From positions 1 to 64,000 of the forward strand of contig NZ_JANUFD010000003.1 of the NCBI RefSeq assembly GCF_024807945.1: DNA of 64,000 nt. The letters are read 5' to 3'. The stretch's first letter is position 1. Every line of letters starts with the position of its first letter. A program made the translations under genes and the position numbers. A model generated the notes under the pieces. The model saw nothing but the letters and a program-made list of their open reading frames with translations. It made no database searches and had not been told where the DNA came from. Source of the DNA: Pseudomonas sp. JUb42 (GTDB lineage: Bacteria; Pseudomonadota; Gammaproteobacteria; Pseudomonadales; Pseudomonadaceae). Below are positions 9,257-16,895 of the stretch, piece after piece.

Positions 9257-9472
9257 ATGGAACGCACAATCAGTTCCGACATGTTCTACGACAACACCGC
9301 TCCACAAGCCCAGGCTGCATGGCCTCTGCGCGCTTTCGCTAACCTGATGCTCTGGCAGCGTCGTCTCTCCAGCCGCCATCAACTGGCTCGTCTGGATGCA
9401 CGTCTGCTGGCTGACGCCGGTATCAGCGAATCGCAGCGTTACGAAGAGCTGAGCAAGCCGTTCTGGCGCTGA
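9257..9472 (+). CDS. DUF1127 domain-containing small protein
   Basis: A 71-residue basic protein. The C-terminal half, LMLWQRRLSSRHQLARLDARLLADAGISESQRYEEL, is the DUF1127 (YjiS-like) signature: an aromatic/arginine-rich helix then LxxLdarlLaDiGis. Small arginine-rich DUF1127 proteins in other bacteria affect RNA turnover, phosphate and carbon metabolism, or stress responses, but none of that is shown here. The ATG follows GGAAGGAAGAAGCACC. Monocistronic: motif-rich promoter region before, terminator after. Confidence 0.85.
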   Translation: MERTISSDMFYDNTAPQAQAAWPLRAFANLMLWQRRLSSRHQLARLDARLLADAGISESQRYEELSKPFWR

Positions 9473-9529
9473 TTTAGCGCTCGCTGGTTCTGACCCAAGG
9501 GTCACTCACCAGCAACCCGAATTGTGCAA

Positions 9530-9570
9530 ACAAAACCCGTCGCAGGTGACTGCTGACGGGTTTTGTCGTT
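9530..9570 (+). terminator. Rho-independent terminator of the DUF1127 gene
   Basis: A 12-bp perfect stem ACAAAACCCGTC / GACGGGTTTTGT (9530-9541 and 9555-9566) followed by CGTTTT. Confidence 0.85.
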
Positions 9571-9610
9571 TTGGGAGCGGTTTTTTGCGGGATGGAGGCA
9601 ACTGCGAGAA

Positions 9611-9623
9611 AACAGTACAGATC
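9611..9623. promoter_or_regulatory. AACAGTACAGATC motif
   Basis: A further GTACAG copy between the DUF1127 terminator and the REP doublet; it shares the GTACAGATC word with the site at 9785-9796. Confidence 0.35.
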
Positions 9624-9659
9624 ATTCAATTTGAATATATCGTAAGAACTGTTTTAACC

Positions 9660-9747
9660 GTGGGAGCGAGGCTTGCCCGCGAAGAACGACAACGCGGCAT
9701 GAGCGAAAAACCCTGAAGTCCAATTCGCGGGCAAGCCTCGCTCCCAC
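9660..9747. repeat. REP doublet (REPIN), GTGGGAGCGAGGCTTGCCC type
   Basis: Two perfect inverted 24-bp REP arms (9660-9683 and 9724-9747) around a 40-bp centre. Such doublets are non-autonomous repeats moved by RAYT transposases in Pseudomonas. This copy has two identical arms and so looks recent. Confidence 0.9.
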
Positions 9748-9784
9748 TGGCCCGTGTTAGGCTTGCAGCCGATCTGCCTATGCA

Positions 9785-9818
9785 ATCTGTACAGATCGCC
9801 ATTTTGTTCAACTGTACC
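9785..9818. promoter_or_regulatory. Palindrome ATCTGTACAGAT and AACTGTACC motif before the DUF2388 operon
   Basis: A perfect 12-bp palindrome (9785-9796) followed by AACTGTACC (9810-9818), 26 bp before the first DUF2388 ATG. It uses the same CTGTAC word as the cluster upstream of the DUF1127 gene, which suggests common control. Confidence 0.5.
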
Positions 9819-9843
9819 TATCCTCATCTGATGGAGTTCACCC

Positions 9844-10161
9844 ATGAACCGCCTCCGCCTGCTGGGCGCTGCAACCCTTCTGGTTCTCGCCACCAGCGCG
9901 AACGCCACCAGCTTCCTGGCCACCACCGATGCCCTGGTCGGCGCCTTTGACGCTTCGACCAACGCCACCTCTGACGTGTCCTCCTCGTTCCACGACGACA
10001 AGATCGTGCGCGCCGCCCGCGACGATGCCGCCAGCTTCGTTGCCAGCGCCGGTGAGATCCGTGGCGTACAGCTGGAAAATGCCTTCCAGCACATCCGCGC
10101 AACCCTGCCTCAGCTGCAAGCCAGCGATGCCCAACTGGCCCAGGCGATCCTGACGATCTGA
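9844..10161 (+). CDS. Secreted DUF2388 family protein, copy 1
   Basis: A 105-residue protein with a cleavable signal peptide (LRLLGAATLLVLATSANA, about 4-21) and a mature domain of about 84 residues. The core FHDDKIVRAARDDAASFVASAGEIRGVQLENAFQHIR...LQASDAQLAQAIL is shared with the two following genes. DUF2388 is mostly confined to Pseudomonas and has no known biochemical role. First of three tandem paralogues, each preceded by its own spacer (85 and 36 bp), then a large DUF4105 gene coupled by a 4-bp overlap. Periplasmic location inferred from the signal peptide. Confidence 0.85.
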   Translation: MNRLRLLGAATLLVLATSANATSFLATTDALVGAFDASTNATSDVSSSFHDDKIVRAARDDAASFVASAGEIRGVQLENAFQHIRATLPQLQASDAQLAQAILTI

Positions 10162-10246
10162 CGCCAGATGACAATTTGTGTCCGGGCTGGCTCTGGCCCG
10201 GGCATTGCGCTAGCCTTGCGGCTCGTTTCGCAGCGTTAGAAAGCCC

Positions 10247-10552
10247 ATGCGTTTATTGCCTCTCTCGTTTCTCGCAAGCACCGCCGGCCTGCTGTTCAGC
10301 GCCCAGGCCTGGGCATTCGATGCAACGACACAAGGGCTGGTCATCATCGGCTATGCCACCAGCCAGGTGACGACCGGGCCTTTCGACAAGAAGCTCATAC
10401 TTGCCGCCCAGGATGATGCAGCAGCGTTCGTCGCCACTGATGGCCAACTGCGAGGAGCACAGCTGGAGTCAGCCCTGACTCAGCTACGCCAAAGATTGCA
10501 AAATCTTCATGCCAGCGACCTTGAACTGGCGCAGGCAATCCTCGTCCAATAG
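10247..10552 (+). CDS. Secreted DUF2388 family protein, copy 2
   Basis: A 101-residue paralogue of copy 1. Signal peptide about 1-22 (ending SAQAWA), then FDKKLILAAQDDAAAFVATDGQLRGAQLESALTQLRQRL and the conserved ASDLELAQAIL end. The DDAA(A/S)F/YVA...RG(A/V)QLE core is the most conserved part among the three. No cysteine in the mature part, no obvious catalytic residues. No strong ribosome site is visible before the ATG, so expression may be lower or coupled through mRNA structure. Confidence 0.85.
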   Translation: MRLLPLSFLASTAGLLFSAQAWAFDATTQGLVIIGYATSQVTTGPFDKKLILAAQDDAAAFVATDGQLRGAQLESALTQLRQRLQNLHASDLELAQAILVQ

Positions 10553-10588
10553 TCACTTTTTGTATCTCGTGCATCCTGGAGACGTTTC

Positions 10589-10912
10589 ATGCGCATTCCG
10601 TTGATCGCTGCCACCACCCTTGGCCTGCTGTTGCTGGCTGGCGTGGCAGAGGCCCAGACCGTCAAAGCCACCAGTAATATTGTTGTCAGGGCCTTTGGCC
10701 GCAGCATTGATTTCACCTCGGACACCACGACCTCGGTGCGCGACTCCAAGGTCGTCCTGCAGGCCAAGGACGATGCCGCCAGCTACGTCGCCAGTGGTGG
10801 TGATATCCATGGCGCACAACTGGATGCCGCCTTCGACACCTTGCGCACCCGCCTGCCGGAAGCCCGCACTGCCAGCGATCAGGATCTCGCAGAAGCCATC
10901 CTCGCTCTGTGA
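10589..10912 (+). CDS. Secreted DUF2388 family protein, copy 3
   Basis: A 107-residue paralogue of copies 1 and 2. Signal peptide about 1-20 (LIAATTLGLLLLAGVAEAQ), then RDSKVVLQAKDDAASYVASGGDIHGAQLDAAFDTLRTRL and ASDQDLAEAIL. Ribosome site CTGGAGACG is present. Its stop overlaps the GTG start of the DUF4105 gene (GTGA), so the last paralogue and the large protein are translationally coupled and probably work in the same place. Confidence 0.85.
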   Translation: MRIPLIAATTLGLLLLAGVAEAQTVKATSNIVVRAFGRSIDFTSDTTTSVRDSKVVLQAKDDAASYVASGGDIHGAQLDAAFDTLRTRLPEARTASDQDLAEAILAL

Positions 10913-12867
10913 AGTATCTCGGCGTCTGGCTACTGGCTGCGGCCTTGTCGCTCTTTGGCGGCCAGGCCTGGGCCAGCCTGAGTCTGTCGCTCATGAGCGA
11001 CGGGCTCAGCGTCGAAGAACAAAAAGCCAGCCAGATACTGCTCGACCAGGCGCTGCTCGCCCTGCCCCCCAGCTTCGTACAACAGCTGGACCGCAAGGTC
11101 GAGGTACGCTGGGACGCCGATATGCAGGCCAACGCCTATGGCGAGGCCGTCGGCCCTTACCGCCTGCAATTGAATCGTCGCCTGCTGCCCTCCCTGGTTG
11201 ACGGCAGCGCGGCAACCACCCAGACCCATCGTCCCCACGGCACCGTGCGCGAAGAGTTGCTGGCCACCGTATTGCACGAGCTGACTCACATCTATGACCG
11301 CTCGCGCCTGTGGTCCGACGACGAGCGCTCGCTGATCCTGAAATGCCAGCGCCAGGGCAACACGCTAGGCAAGATCGGCCTGCCCCAGGATTGCCGGGGC
11401 CAGACCGATCGCCGCTTCACCCTCAGTGACGACCCGCGCCTGCTGGATCTGGCTGGCTGGCCGCAATACGTCGGCCGCCGCGGCGAGCGCGAGGAATTCA
11501 ATCATCAGGTCGCCCGCAGCCCGGATATCTACGAAACCACCAGCCCGCTGGAGTTCGTCGCGGTCAATATGGAGTACTTCCTCCTCGACCCGGCCTACGC
11601 CTGCCGGCGCCCTGCTCTTTACGGCTATTACAAGGCGCACTTCGGCTGGGCTCCAGCGAAAAAGGACGAATGCCCGTCGTTCCTGCCTTACCTGAACGCC
11701 GGTAGCGACTTCGGCCGACAGCCCTTGGGCAAGCTTGATCCGGAACGCGTCTATGCCATCGACTACCTGCTGGCCGAAGCCAATCAGAACTGGGTCAGCC
11801 GCTGGGGCCACAGCATGCTGCGCCTGGTGATCTGCAAGCCGGGGCGACCGCGCGGCCCGGACTGCCGCCTGGATCTGGATCAGCATCTGGTGCTGTCCTA
11901 CCGCGCCTTCGTCGGCGATGTGCAGCTATCCAGTTGGGATGGCCTGATGGGCGCTTATCCGTCACGGCTGTTCGTGCTGCCTCTGGCGCAAGTGATCGAT
12001 GAATACACCAAGACCGAATTGCGCAGCCTGGCTTCGGTGCCGCTGAAGCTGTCGCGCACTGAAATCGAGGGGCTGGTCCAGCACGCGGCGGAGATGCACT
12101 GGAGCTACGACGGCAACTACTACTTCCTGTCGAACAACTGCGCGGTGGAAAACCTCAAGCTGCTGCGCAGCGGCACCCACAACCCGAAACTGGCCGATCT
12201 GGACAGCATCCTGCCCAACGGCCTGCTGGAAGTGCTCAAGGGCCGCGGCATGGCCGACACCAGCGTGTTGGACGACCCGCGCGAGGCGCTGCGCCTGGGT
12301 TACCGTTTCGACTCGTATCGCGACCGCTATCAGGCGATGTTCGAGGTCTTGAAGAAGTACATGCCGGTCAAGCAGACCACCGTCGAAGACTGGCTGTCGC
12401 TACCGGCCAGCGAGCGGGCGCCATGGTTTGCCAAGGCCGATCTGCGCACCAGTGCGGCGATGCTGCTGTTGGAACAGGCAGGCCTGCGCAGGCAGCTGTT
12501 GCTGGCTCAGGATGAGGTCAAACAGCGTTATCTCAGCGCCCGGGAACAGAAGGATGGCAGCGTTTCCAAGGCCACCGGCACGCTGCAACAGATTCTTGCC
12601 AGCAGCGGCTTTCTCAGTCGCCCGGCAGAACTGCTCGACAGCGGTGGCTACGGCCTGCCCCAGGCCGGGGAATGGCAACGCCTGGAACAGGAAAGCAGTC
12701 AGCGCCAGCAACAGCTGCAACGCTTGAGTGGCGACCTGGACAAGGAAGTGCGCGCCCTGCTTGAGCCTCAGCGCGCAGCGGAAATTGCCGCCAGTGAAGC
12801 CAACCTCAAGCAGATCGGCGAACACTTGCGGGCGCTGCATAAGGCTTCCGGGGGCTTGCAGCTTTAA
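10909..12867 (+). CDS. Large exported DUF4105 (Lnb N-terminal periplasmic domain-like) protein with HExxH motif
   Basis: A 652-residue protein. Signal peptide about 1-22 (YLGVWLLAAALSLFGGQAWA). Residues about 30-290 contain LHELTHIYDRS with a zinc-protease-like HELTH at 123-127, and many charged stretches; about 285-450 hold the DUF4105 signature NWVSRWGHSMLRLVICKP and the paired YYFLSNNCAVENLKLL, where the WGH and NNC residues are the usual active-site-like positions. The remainder (about 470-650) is helical, probably coiled coil, rich in Gln, Glu and Leu. Start is GTG 10909, overlapping the preceding stop. Function unknown; the HExxH plus DUF4105 combination suggests a periplasmic hydrolase or peptidase. 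Confidence 0.8.
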   Translation: MKYLGVWLLAAALSLFGGQAWASLSLSLMSDGLSVEEQKASQILLDQALLALPPSFVQQLDRKVEVRWDADMQANAYGEAVGPYRLQLNRRLLPSLVDGSAATTQTHRPHGTVREELLATVLHELTHIYDRSRLWSDDERSLILKCQRQGNTLGKIGLPQDCRGQTDRRFTLSDDPRLLDLAGWPQYVGRRGEREEFNHQVARSPDIYETTSPLEFVAVNMEYFLLDPAYACRRPALYGYYKAHFGWAPAKKDECPSFLPYLNAGSDFGRQPLGKLDPERVYAIDYLLAEANQNWVSRWGHSMLRLVICKPGRPRGPDCRLDLDQHLVLSYRAFVGDVQLSSWDGLMGAYPSRLFVLPLAQVIDEYTKTELRSLASVPLKLSRTEIEGLVQHAAEMHWSYDGNYYFLSNNCAVENLKLLRSGTHNPKLADLDSILPNGLLEVLKGRGMADTSVLDDPREALRLGYRFDSYRDRYQAMFEVLKKYMPVKQTTVEDWLSLPASERAPWFAKADLRTSAAMLLLEQAGLRRQLLLAQDEVKQRYLSAREQKDGSVSKATGTLQQILASSGFLSRPAELLDSGGYGLPQAGEWQRLEQESSQRQQQLQRLSGDLDKEVRALLEPQRAAEIAASEANLKQIGEHLRALHKASGGLQL

Positions 12868-12870
12868 GCC

Positions 12871-13254
12871 TCAGCTGGCCTTTTTCGGCTTGCGCGGCTT
12901 GAGGTACTTGGTCAGGCCCTGGAACCAGATCACCAGACCGGGGTTGCCCTTGATCTGGATATCCTTGTCCTGAATGCCCTGCATGAACGCCAGTTGCTTG
13001 TTTTTCGCCTGCAGGGTGGCAAAGCCGTAAGCGGCGTCTTTGAAGGCAATGGCAAAGCCCGGCTCCGCCACGACGCCCGCTGCGCTGCGAATACGCTGGC
13101 CACTGACGATGAAATGCCGCGCTACCTTGCCGTCGAGGGTCTGCAACTGAAAGGTCAGTTCCTTGCCAGCCAGCTGTTGCTGAAACGCCGGATTGTTGCG
13201 GCTGGCGCGCGCCATCAACAGGCCAAGCATCCAGAGTAAAAAACGAAACTTCAT
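12871..13254 (-). CDS. Small membrane-anchored SCP2-like (sterol-carrier-like) protein
   Basis: A 127-residue protein: hydrophobic N-terminus (FRFLLWMLGLLMA, about 3-15), then an SCP2-like domain (LTFQLQTLDGKVARHFIVSGQRIRSAAGVVAEPGFAIAFKDAAYGFATL) and a basic tail KYLKPRKPKKAS. Such proteins are sometimes labelled helicase in databases, without support in the sequence. I start at 13254 because the membrane anchor begins there; upstream in-frame residues look non-coding. It converges with the DUF4105 gene with only 3 bp between stops. Lipid binding is inferred from fold resemblance. Confidence 0.65.
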   Translation of the reverse strand: MKFRFLLWMLGLLMARASRNNPAFQQQLAGKELTFQLQTLDGKVARHFIVSGQRIRSAAGVVAEPGFAIAFKDAAYGFATLQAKNKQLAFMQGIQDKDIQIKGNPGLVIWFQGLTKYLKPRKPKKAS

Positions 13255-13375
13255 GCGTACGGCCTCAACGGGGATCATTATTTCGACGGCATCGAACTGC
13301 CCGGCAGTGTAGCGATTCAAGATTGAGGTTTCAGCAACAAAGTGGACATTTTCGCTGCAAATACCTGCATTTTAA

Positions 13376-13389
13376 TGACTGATCAGTCA
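13376..13389. promoter_or_regulatory. Perfect 14-bp palindrome TGACTGATCAGTCA
   Basis: Located between the divergent genes at 13254 (minus) and 13395 (plus), 5 bp before the ATG of the latter. The form ACTGATCAGT resembles operators of TetR-family repressors. No TetR gene is present in the window. Confidence 0.5.
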
Positions 13390-13394
13390 CTAAA

Positions 13395-13994
13395 ATGCGA
13401 AGACGCAACGAGTGTAAATCCTTTTTGAGCAAGGGTTTTCGTAATCCTTCCCCGTCCAATACGCTGCATTACCCAGGCCAACAAGAAGACCCAGAACGCG
13501 CTCAACGCTACGAGAAAATCTGGCGAATTCTGGCCAACTATTCCTACGCCAACCCCACCGCCCCCGAAATCAACGACATCGTCCCTCTCCCGCCCGCTCC
13601 ACTGCCCGAATGGGACGGCAAGCTGCAATGGCTGGAAGCCCGGCTGGCCAATATCCCACCGGAAAAACTCGGCGAAGCGCTGATCAACCAGTTGGCCAAG
13701 GCGAAGGTGCTCGACCCAGCCACCGGCAAACCCATGCCCGGCTCGCCAGGGTTCAATCAGGCCCATCTCTCCACCCCTTACACTTACAGCGGCCAGGCCT
13801 GTCCGCAGACCGGTTACTGGACGGTCGTGCTGTATGGCTGGGAGTGCTCGATGGATCAGCAGAACGTTGTCCGCCATTTCAACCAGGGCGATATCCTGCC
13901 CACTCACTGCATAAGCCGCAGCCTGTCACGCATTTGGCCACTGCCCAAAAAAGTGACTCAGGGCGAGCAACACGTAACGTGGAGGCTGGCGTGA
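13395..13994 (+). CDS. Hypothetical protein, possibly immunity-protein-like
   Basis: A 199-residue soluble protein that I do not recognise with certainty. The C-terminal part, CPQTGYWTVVLYGW...VVRHFNQGDILP, has the CPxTGxW...F..GD.lP pattern seen in some immunity proteins of polymorphic or type VI secretion toxins. There is no signal peptide and no cognate effector next door, so it would be an orphan. The first 20 residues are basic and look poorly coding, so the true start may be further downstream; no good ribosome site settles this. Confidence 0.5.
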   Translation: MRRRNECKSFLSKGFRNPSPSNTLHYPGQQEDPERAQRYEKIWRILANYSYANPTAPEINDIVPLPPAPLPEWDGKLQWLEARLANIPPEKLGEALINQLAKAKVLDPATGKPMPGSPGFNQAHLSTPYTYSGQACPQTGYWTVVLYGWECSMDQQNVVRHFNQGDILPTHCISRSLSRIWPLPKKVTQGEQHVTWRLA

Positions 13995-14186
13995 TGACTC
14001 GTCATCCTGGCTTGGCATTAATGAGTGTGGCGAAACCGGATCCACCATGAATCGACTGTCGGGAATCCATTCAGGTGGCGGTTCAAGGAGGGTAAGCAGT
14101 ACGTGTTGATGATAGTGCTGCAAGACAGTGAGGAAGATGCGAGGTTGTATTCAAACCTGCTCATTGAGGCAGGCGGCCCGAGAAAA
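13995..14186. other. Intergenic region without a recognisable gene
   Basis: About 190 bp between the 13395-13994 gene and the terminator of the minus-strand lipoprotein gene. I see only short frames without coding character. Confidence 0.5.
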
Positions 14187-14209
14187 CACCGCCTCAATAA
14201 GAGGCGGTG
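14182..14209 (-). terminator. Rho-independent terminator of the lipoprotein gene
   Basis: A perfect 9-bp stem CACCGCCTC / GAGGCGGTG (14187-14195 and 14201-14209) with a 5-base loop; on the minus strand it is followed by TTTTC. It lies 12 bp past the stop of the gene at 14222. Confidence 0.85.
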
Positions 14210-14221
14210 CCCAAACCATTA

Positions 14222-14662
14222 TCAGCGAATGCTGGTAATGCTGCCTTTGTTACCGGTAACTTTGACGTCGACTTTCTTGAAGATGAAATAGTTGTCAACG
14301 GTCACTTCATAACGCGGCGCCACGATCAGATCAGCGCCGGAGGACTTGACCGCCTTGTAAGCCGCTGCGGCCTTGGTGGTGGAAATCGGATCAGGCAAAA
14401 AAGCACCAAGACCGCCCGTTGCGCCACCGCTGTAGGCAACGCCGTCAGCGAACTGGTTATCACCACCAAAGGTCAGGAAGTTGAACAGGATATTGGTAGA
14501 CGACTGCCCGGAGATGGCCTCACCGACCTTCACATCCGCTTTCAAATCGCTTTTGACGACGCCTTCCAGTGGTGCGGTCGGCTGGCTTACGTTGTAGCTG
14601 ACGCAGCCGGTGGTGCTCGCAATCAAGGCGATAAGGGCAGCAGACATCCATAGTTTTTTCAT
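14222..14662 (-). CDS. Small lipoprotein of unknown function
   Basis: A 146-residue protein with signal sequence KKLWMSAALIALIASTTGC: positive start, hydrophobic core and a lipobox-like STTGC with Cys20 as the lipidated residue. Acyl anchoring at the membrane is inferred. The mature part (VSYNVSQPTAPLEGVVKSDLKADVKVGEAISGQSSTNILF, then a Gly/Ala-rich stretch and GADLIVAPRYEVTVDNYFIFKKVDVKVTG) looks like a small beta-rich domain of the kind found in TRL-like or DUF6567-type lipoproteins, but I cannot assign a family. Monocistronic with its own terminator. Confidence 0.75.
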   Translation of the reverse strand: MKKLWMSAALIALIASTTGCVSYNVSQPTAPLEGVVKSDLKADVKVGEAISGQSSTNILFNFLTFGGDNQFADGVAYSGGATGGLGAFLPDPISTTKAAAAYKAVKSSGADLIVAPRYEVTVDNYFIFKKVDVKVTGNKGSITSIR

Positions 14663-14830
14663 TGGTCATTCCTAGAGTTCAAGTTCACTGGGGTAAAACA
14701 GCGACGGCACTCTAAGGAAATCGACCAAGTAATTCGTTAGGAAAGGTCCTACTTGGCGCGGGTATTTTCTTATTGTTCTGTATGAAATTTCCCAACTATC
14801 TGCAAACGCTAACAACATTTCCCCAGGCAT

Positions 14831-14866
14831 AAAAAAACGGGCACCCAACCTTGTTGGTGTGCCCGT
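14831..14866 (-). terminator. Rho-independent terminator of the HU gene
   Basis: A 13-base interrupted stem (14837-14849 with 14853-14866) that reads into TTTTTTT on the minus strand, 44 bp after the HU stop. Confidence 0.88.
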
Positions 14867-14909
14867 CGTTGTTGGCCATCCGCCCTCCGCAAGGCGTCCG
14901 GCAACGGTG

Positions 14910-15185
14910 TTACGGGTTAACGCTGTCTTTGAGTGACTTGCCTGGCTTGAATGCCACGGTGTTGCTTGCCTTGATCTTCACTGGCTCACCCGTTTGCGGG
15001 TTTTTGCCGGTGCGGGCACCGCGATGACGTTGCAGGAAAGTACCGAAGCCGACCAGCGTAACGCTGTCTTTGCGATGCAATGCGCCGGTGATCTCTTCGA
15101 GAACGGCATTGAGGACGCGATTGGCTTGTTCTTTAGTGAGGTCCGCCTTTTCAGCGATTGCAGCTGCGAGTTCTGGTTTACGCAT
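14910..15185 (-). CDS. hupA: DNA-binding protein HU
   Basis: A 91-residue HU subunit, a histone-like protein that bends DNA non-specifically. Helical N-terminal half (RKPELAAAIAEKADLTKEQANRVLNAVLEEI), the conserved VTLVGFGTF turn and the DNA-binding arm with RGARTGKNPQTGEPVKIKASNTVAFKPGK; the GxNPxTGE motif is intact. Preceded by AGAGG. Position next to the rubredoxin genes matches the hupA locus of other pseudomonads. Strong terminator downstream. Confidence 0.95.
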   Translation of the reverse strand: MRKPELAAAIAEKADLTKEQANRVLNAVLEEITGALHRKDSVTLVGFGTFLQRHRGARTGKNPQTGEPVKIKASNTVAFKPGKSLKDSVNP

Positions 15186-15373
15186 ATGAAGCCTCTTTAC
15201 GGTTTTTTGTTGTTATGGTCGTACTGCTCGTCGCGAGCAGCGACTAATGTGCCGCAACAGCTCTACGTTGCGGCAGACGGGGATGAGGATGGCATGCCGC
15301 AAAGGCCCGCGCCAGTGCGTGCCGCGTGTTTGTGAGAACAAAAACGCGACTTATCCGACAGAATGACCCGTAT

Positions 15374-16522
15374 TCACGCCAGCAAGGGCGGCAGGCTCTT
15401 GTTCAGGGCCAGCTTTTCCATGACAGCCGCACCGGTCAGGGCGTAACCGAGCAGATTGCCACCGGCATCGTGGCAAAGAGCCTTGATATCGGCGCCCTCT
15501 CCCTCGACGCTCCACACGCCCTCAGTCCCACGGGGCGGCGGCGATACCACCAACGGACAGACCGGGGTCTTCACGGTGATCGGCATCGGCCCGTATTTGA
15601 CCGCCGTCGGCGTACCGGCCAACGTCTGCGCCAGCGCCCGGGCACTGCTCATCAGAGGCATCACGTACAGCAGGTTCAAGCCATCGACTTCGGCACAGTC
15701 GCCCAGGGCGTAGATGTGCGCGTGGGTGGTTTTCAGCTCCCGGTCGACAATCACCCCGCGACCGGTCTGCAGGCCCGCAGCCGCAGCCAGATCGACCCGT
15801 GGGCGCAGGCCAATGGCCGATACCACGACATCGCAGGCAATCACCTGGCCATCAGACAAGTGTGCTTCCAGGCCCTCGCCGTTGCGCAACAGGCGCGTCA
15901 ACACCGGGCCGAGATGGAAACGTGCACCCAAGCCTTCAAGCCCGGCCTTCACCGCAGCGGCAGCCGCCGGATGCAGCAGGGTCGGCATGACTTGCTCGCA
16001 CGGCGCCACCAGCTCGACCTCGTAACCGCCAAGGATCAGGTCATTGGCGAATTCACAGCCAATCAGGCCCGCACCGAGGATCAGTACACGCTTTTTACCC
16101 GCCGCTGCAGCGCGAAAGCGTGCGTAGTCTTCCAAATCATTGATCGGGAAGATCGCCTCAGGGGCGTCGCCTTCCACCGGCACCCGCACCGTCTCGGCGC
16201 CCCAGGCCAGCACCAGATCGCGGTAGTAGATCGCTTCTTCACCGATCCACAGGCGCTGGTGGCCCGGATCGATACCGCTGATACGCGTGTGCGTGCGGAT
16301 CTCGGCCTTGAGCTGGTCGGCCATGGCGCCCGGTTCGGCCATAGTCAGGCCATCAGCCTCTTTGTTTTTGCCGAAGCCCGTCGAAAGCATCGGCTTGGAG
16401 TAGGAGCGACCATCGTCGGCGGTGATCAGCAACAGCGGCGTCTCGCTGTCGAGCTTGCGAAACTCGCGAGCCAGGTTATAGCCCGCCAGGCCGGTGCCGA
16501 TGATGACGACAGGTGCACTCAT
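15374..16522 (-). CDS. rubB: Rubredoxin-NAD+ reductase
   Basis: A 382-residue FAD/NADH flavoprotein that passes electrons from NADH to rubredoxin. [20 protein letters not shown] (about 5-24) is the FAD-binding Rossmann loop, [18 protein letters not shown] (about 145-162) the NADH-binding loop, and [13 protein letters not shown] (about 272-284) the second FAD contact with the GD motif. Length fits the AlkT/RubB family. The rubredoxin gene lies 26 bp upstream in the same direction, so the two electron-transfer partners are co-transcribed. Confidence 0.93.
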   Translation of the reverse strand: MSAPVVIIGTGLAGYNLAREFRKLDSETPLLLITADDGRSYSKPMLSTGFGKNKEADGLTMAEPGAMADQLKAEIRTHTRISGIDPGHQRLWIGEEAIYYRDLVLAWGAETVRVPVEGDAPEAIFPINDLEDYARFRAAAAGKKRVLILGAGLIGCEFANDLILGGYEVELVAPCEQVMPTLLHPAAAAAVKAGLEGLGARFHLGPVLTRLLRNGEGLEAHLSDGQVIACDVVVSAIGLRPRVDLAAAAGLQTGRGVIVDRELKTTHAHIYALGDCAEVDGLNLLYVMPLMSSARALAQTLAGTPTAVKYGPMPITVKTPVCPLVVSPPPRGTEGVWSVEGEGADIKALCHDAGGNLLGYALTGAAVMEKLALNKSLPPLLA

Positions 16523-16548
16523 GAAACTCTCCAGAATTGTTCAGTAAA

Positions 16549-16716
16549 TCAGGCGATTTCGATCATTTCGAAATCCATCTTGCCGACGCCGCAGTCCGGG
16601 CACAGCCAGTCTTCGGGGACGTCTTCCCAGCGCGTACCGGGGACGATGCCGTCATCCGGCCAGCCGTCAGCTTCGTTGTAAATCAGGCCACAGACAATGC
16701 ACTGCCACTTCTTCAT
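16549..16716 (-). CDS. rubA: Rubredoxin
   Basis: A 55-residue rubredoxin read on the minus strand: it begins [20 protein letters not shown] and has the two Fe-binding knuckles CIVCG (Cys6, Cys9) and CPDCG (Cys39, Cys42), with [13 protein letters not shown] between. It is the one-iron electron carrier between the reductase downstream and an acceptor such as an alkane hydroxylase or an oxidative-stress oxidoreductase. Other pseudomonads carry two tandem rubredoxin genes here; only one is seen in this window. Confidence 0.96.
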   Translation of the reverse strand: MKKWQCIVCGLIYNEADGWPDDGIVPGTRWEDVPEDWLCPDCGVGKMDFEMIEIA

Positions 16717-16895
16717 CGCTCAATTCTCTCGGTTCAGGCTGTATGTTGTCCCGGCGGTCGATGGTGCTGCAATTGCCGCCAGGCTCAGGGGTCTTGTACT
16801 GACCGACACGCGCGGATGCAAGTGTGTTTGTCACAATAGGCAGGTCTGACCTGATAAGCTCGCCGCCTCAATGATCAGCCCTATTGCCTAACGTA

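Noticed and set aside
13376-13389. Terminator hairpin for the gene at 12871-13254
   Set aside because: It lies upstream of that gene, not after it, and has no T-run.
14025-14291. An 88-codon frame in the gap after the 13395-13994 gene
   Set aside because: It runs through the terminator and into the end of the lipoprotein gene, with no ribosome site and no recognisable domain.
16717-16895. A second rubredoxin gene, as found in P. aeruginosa
   Set aside because: No CxxCG knuckle pair can be read in this gap on either strand.
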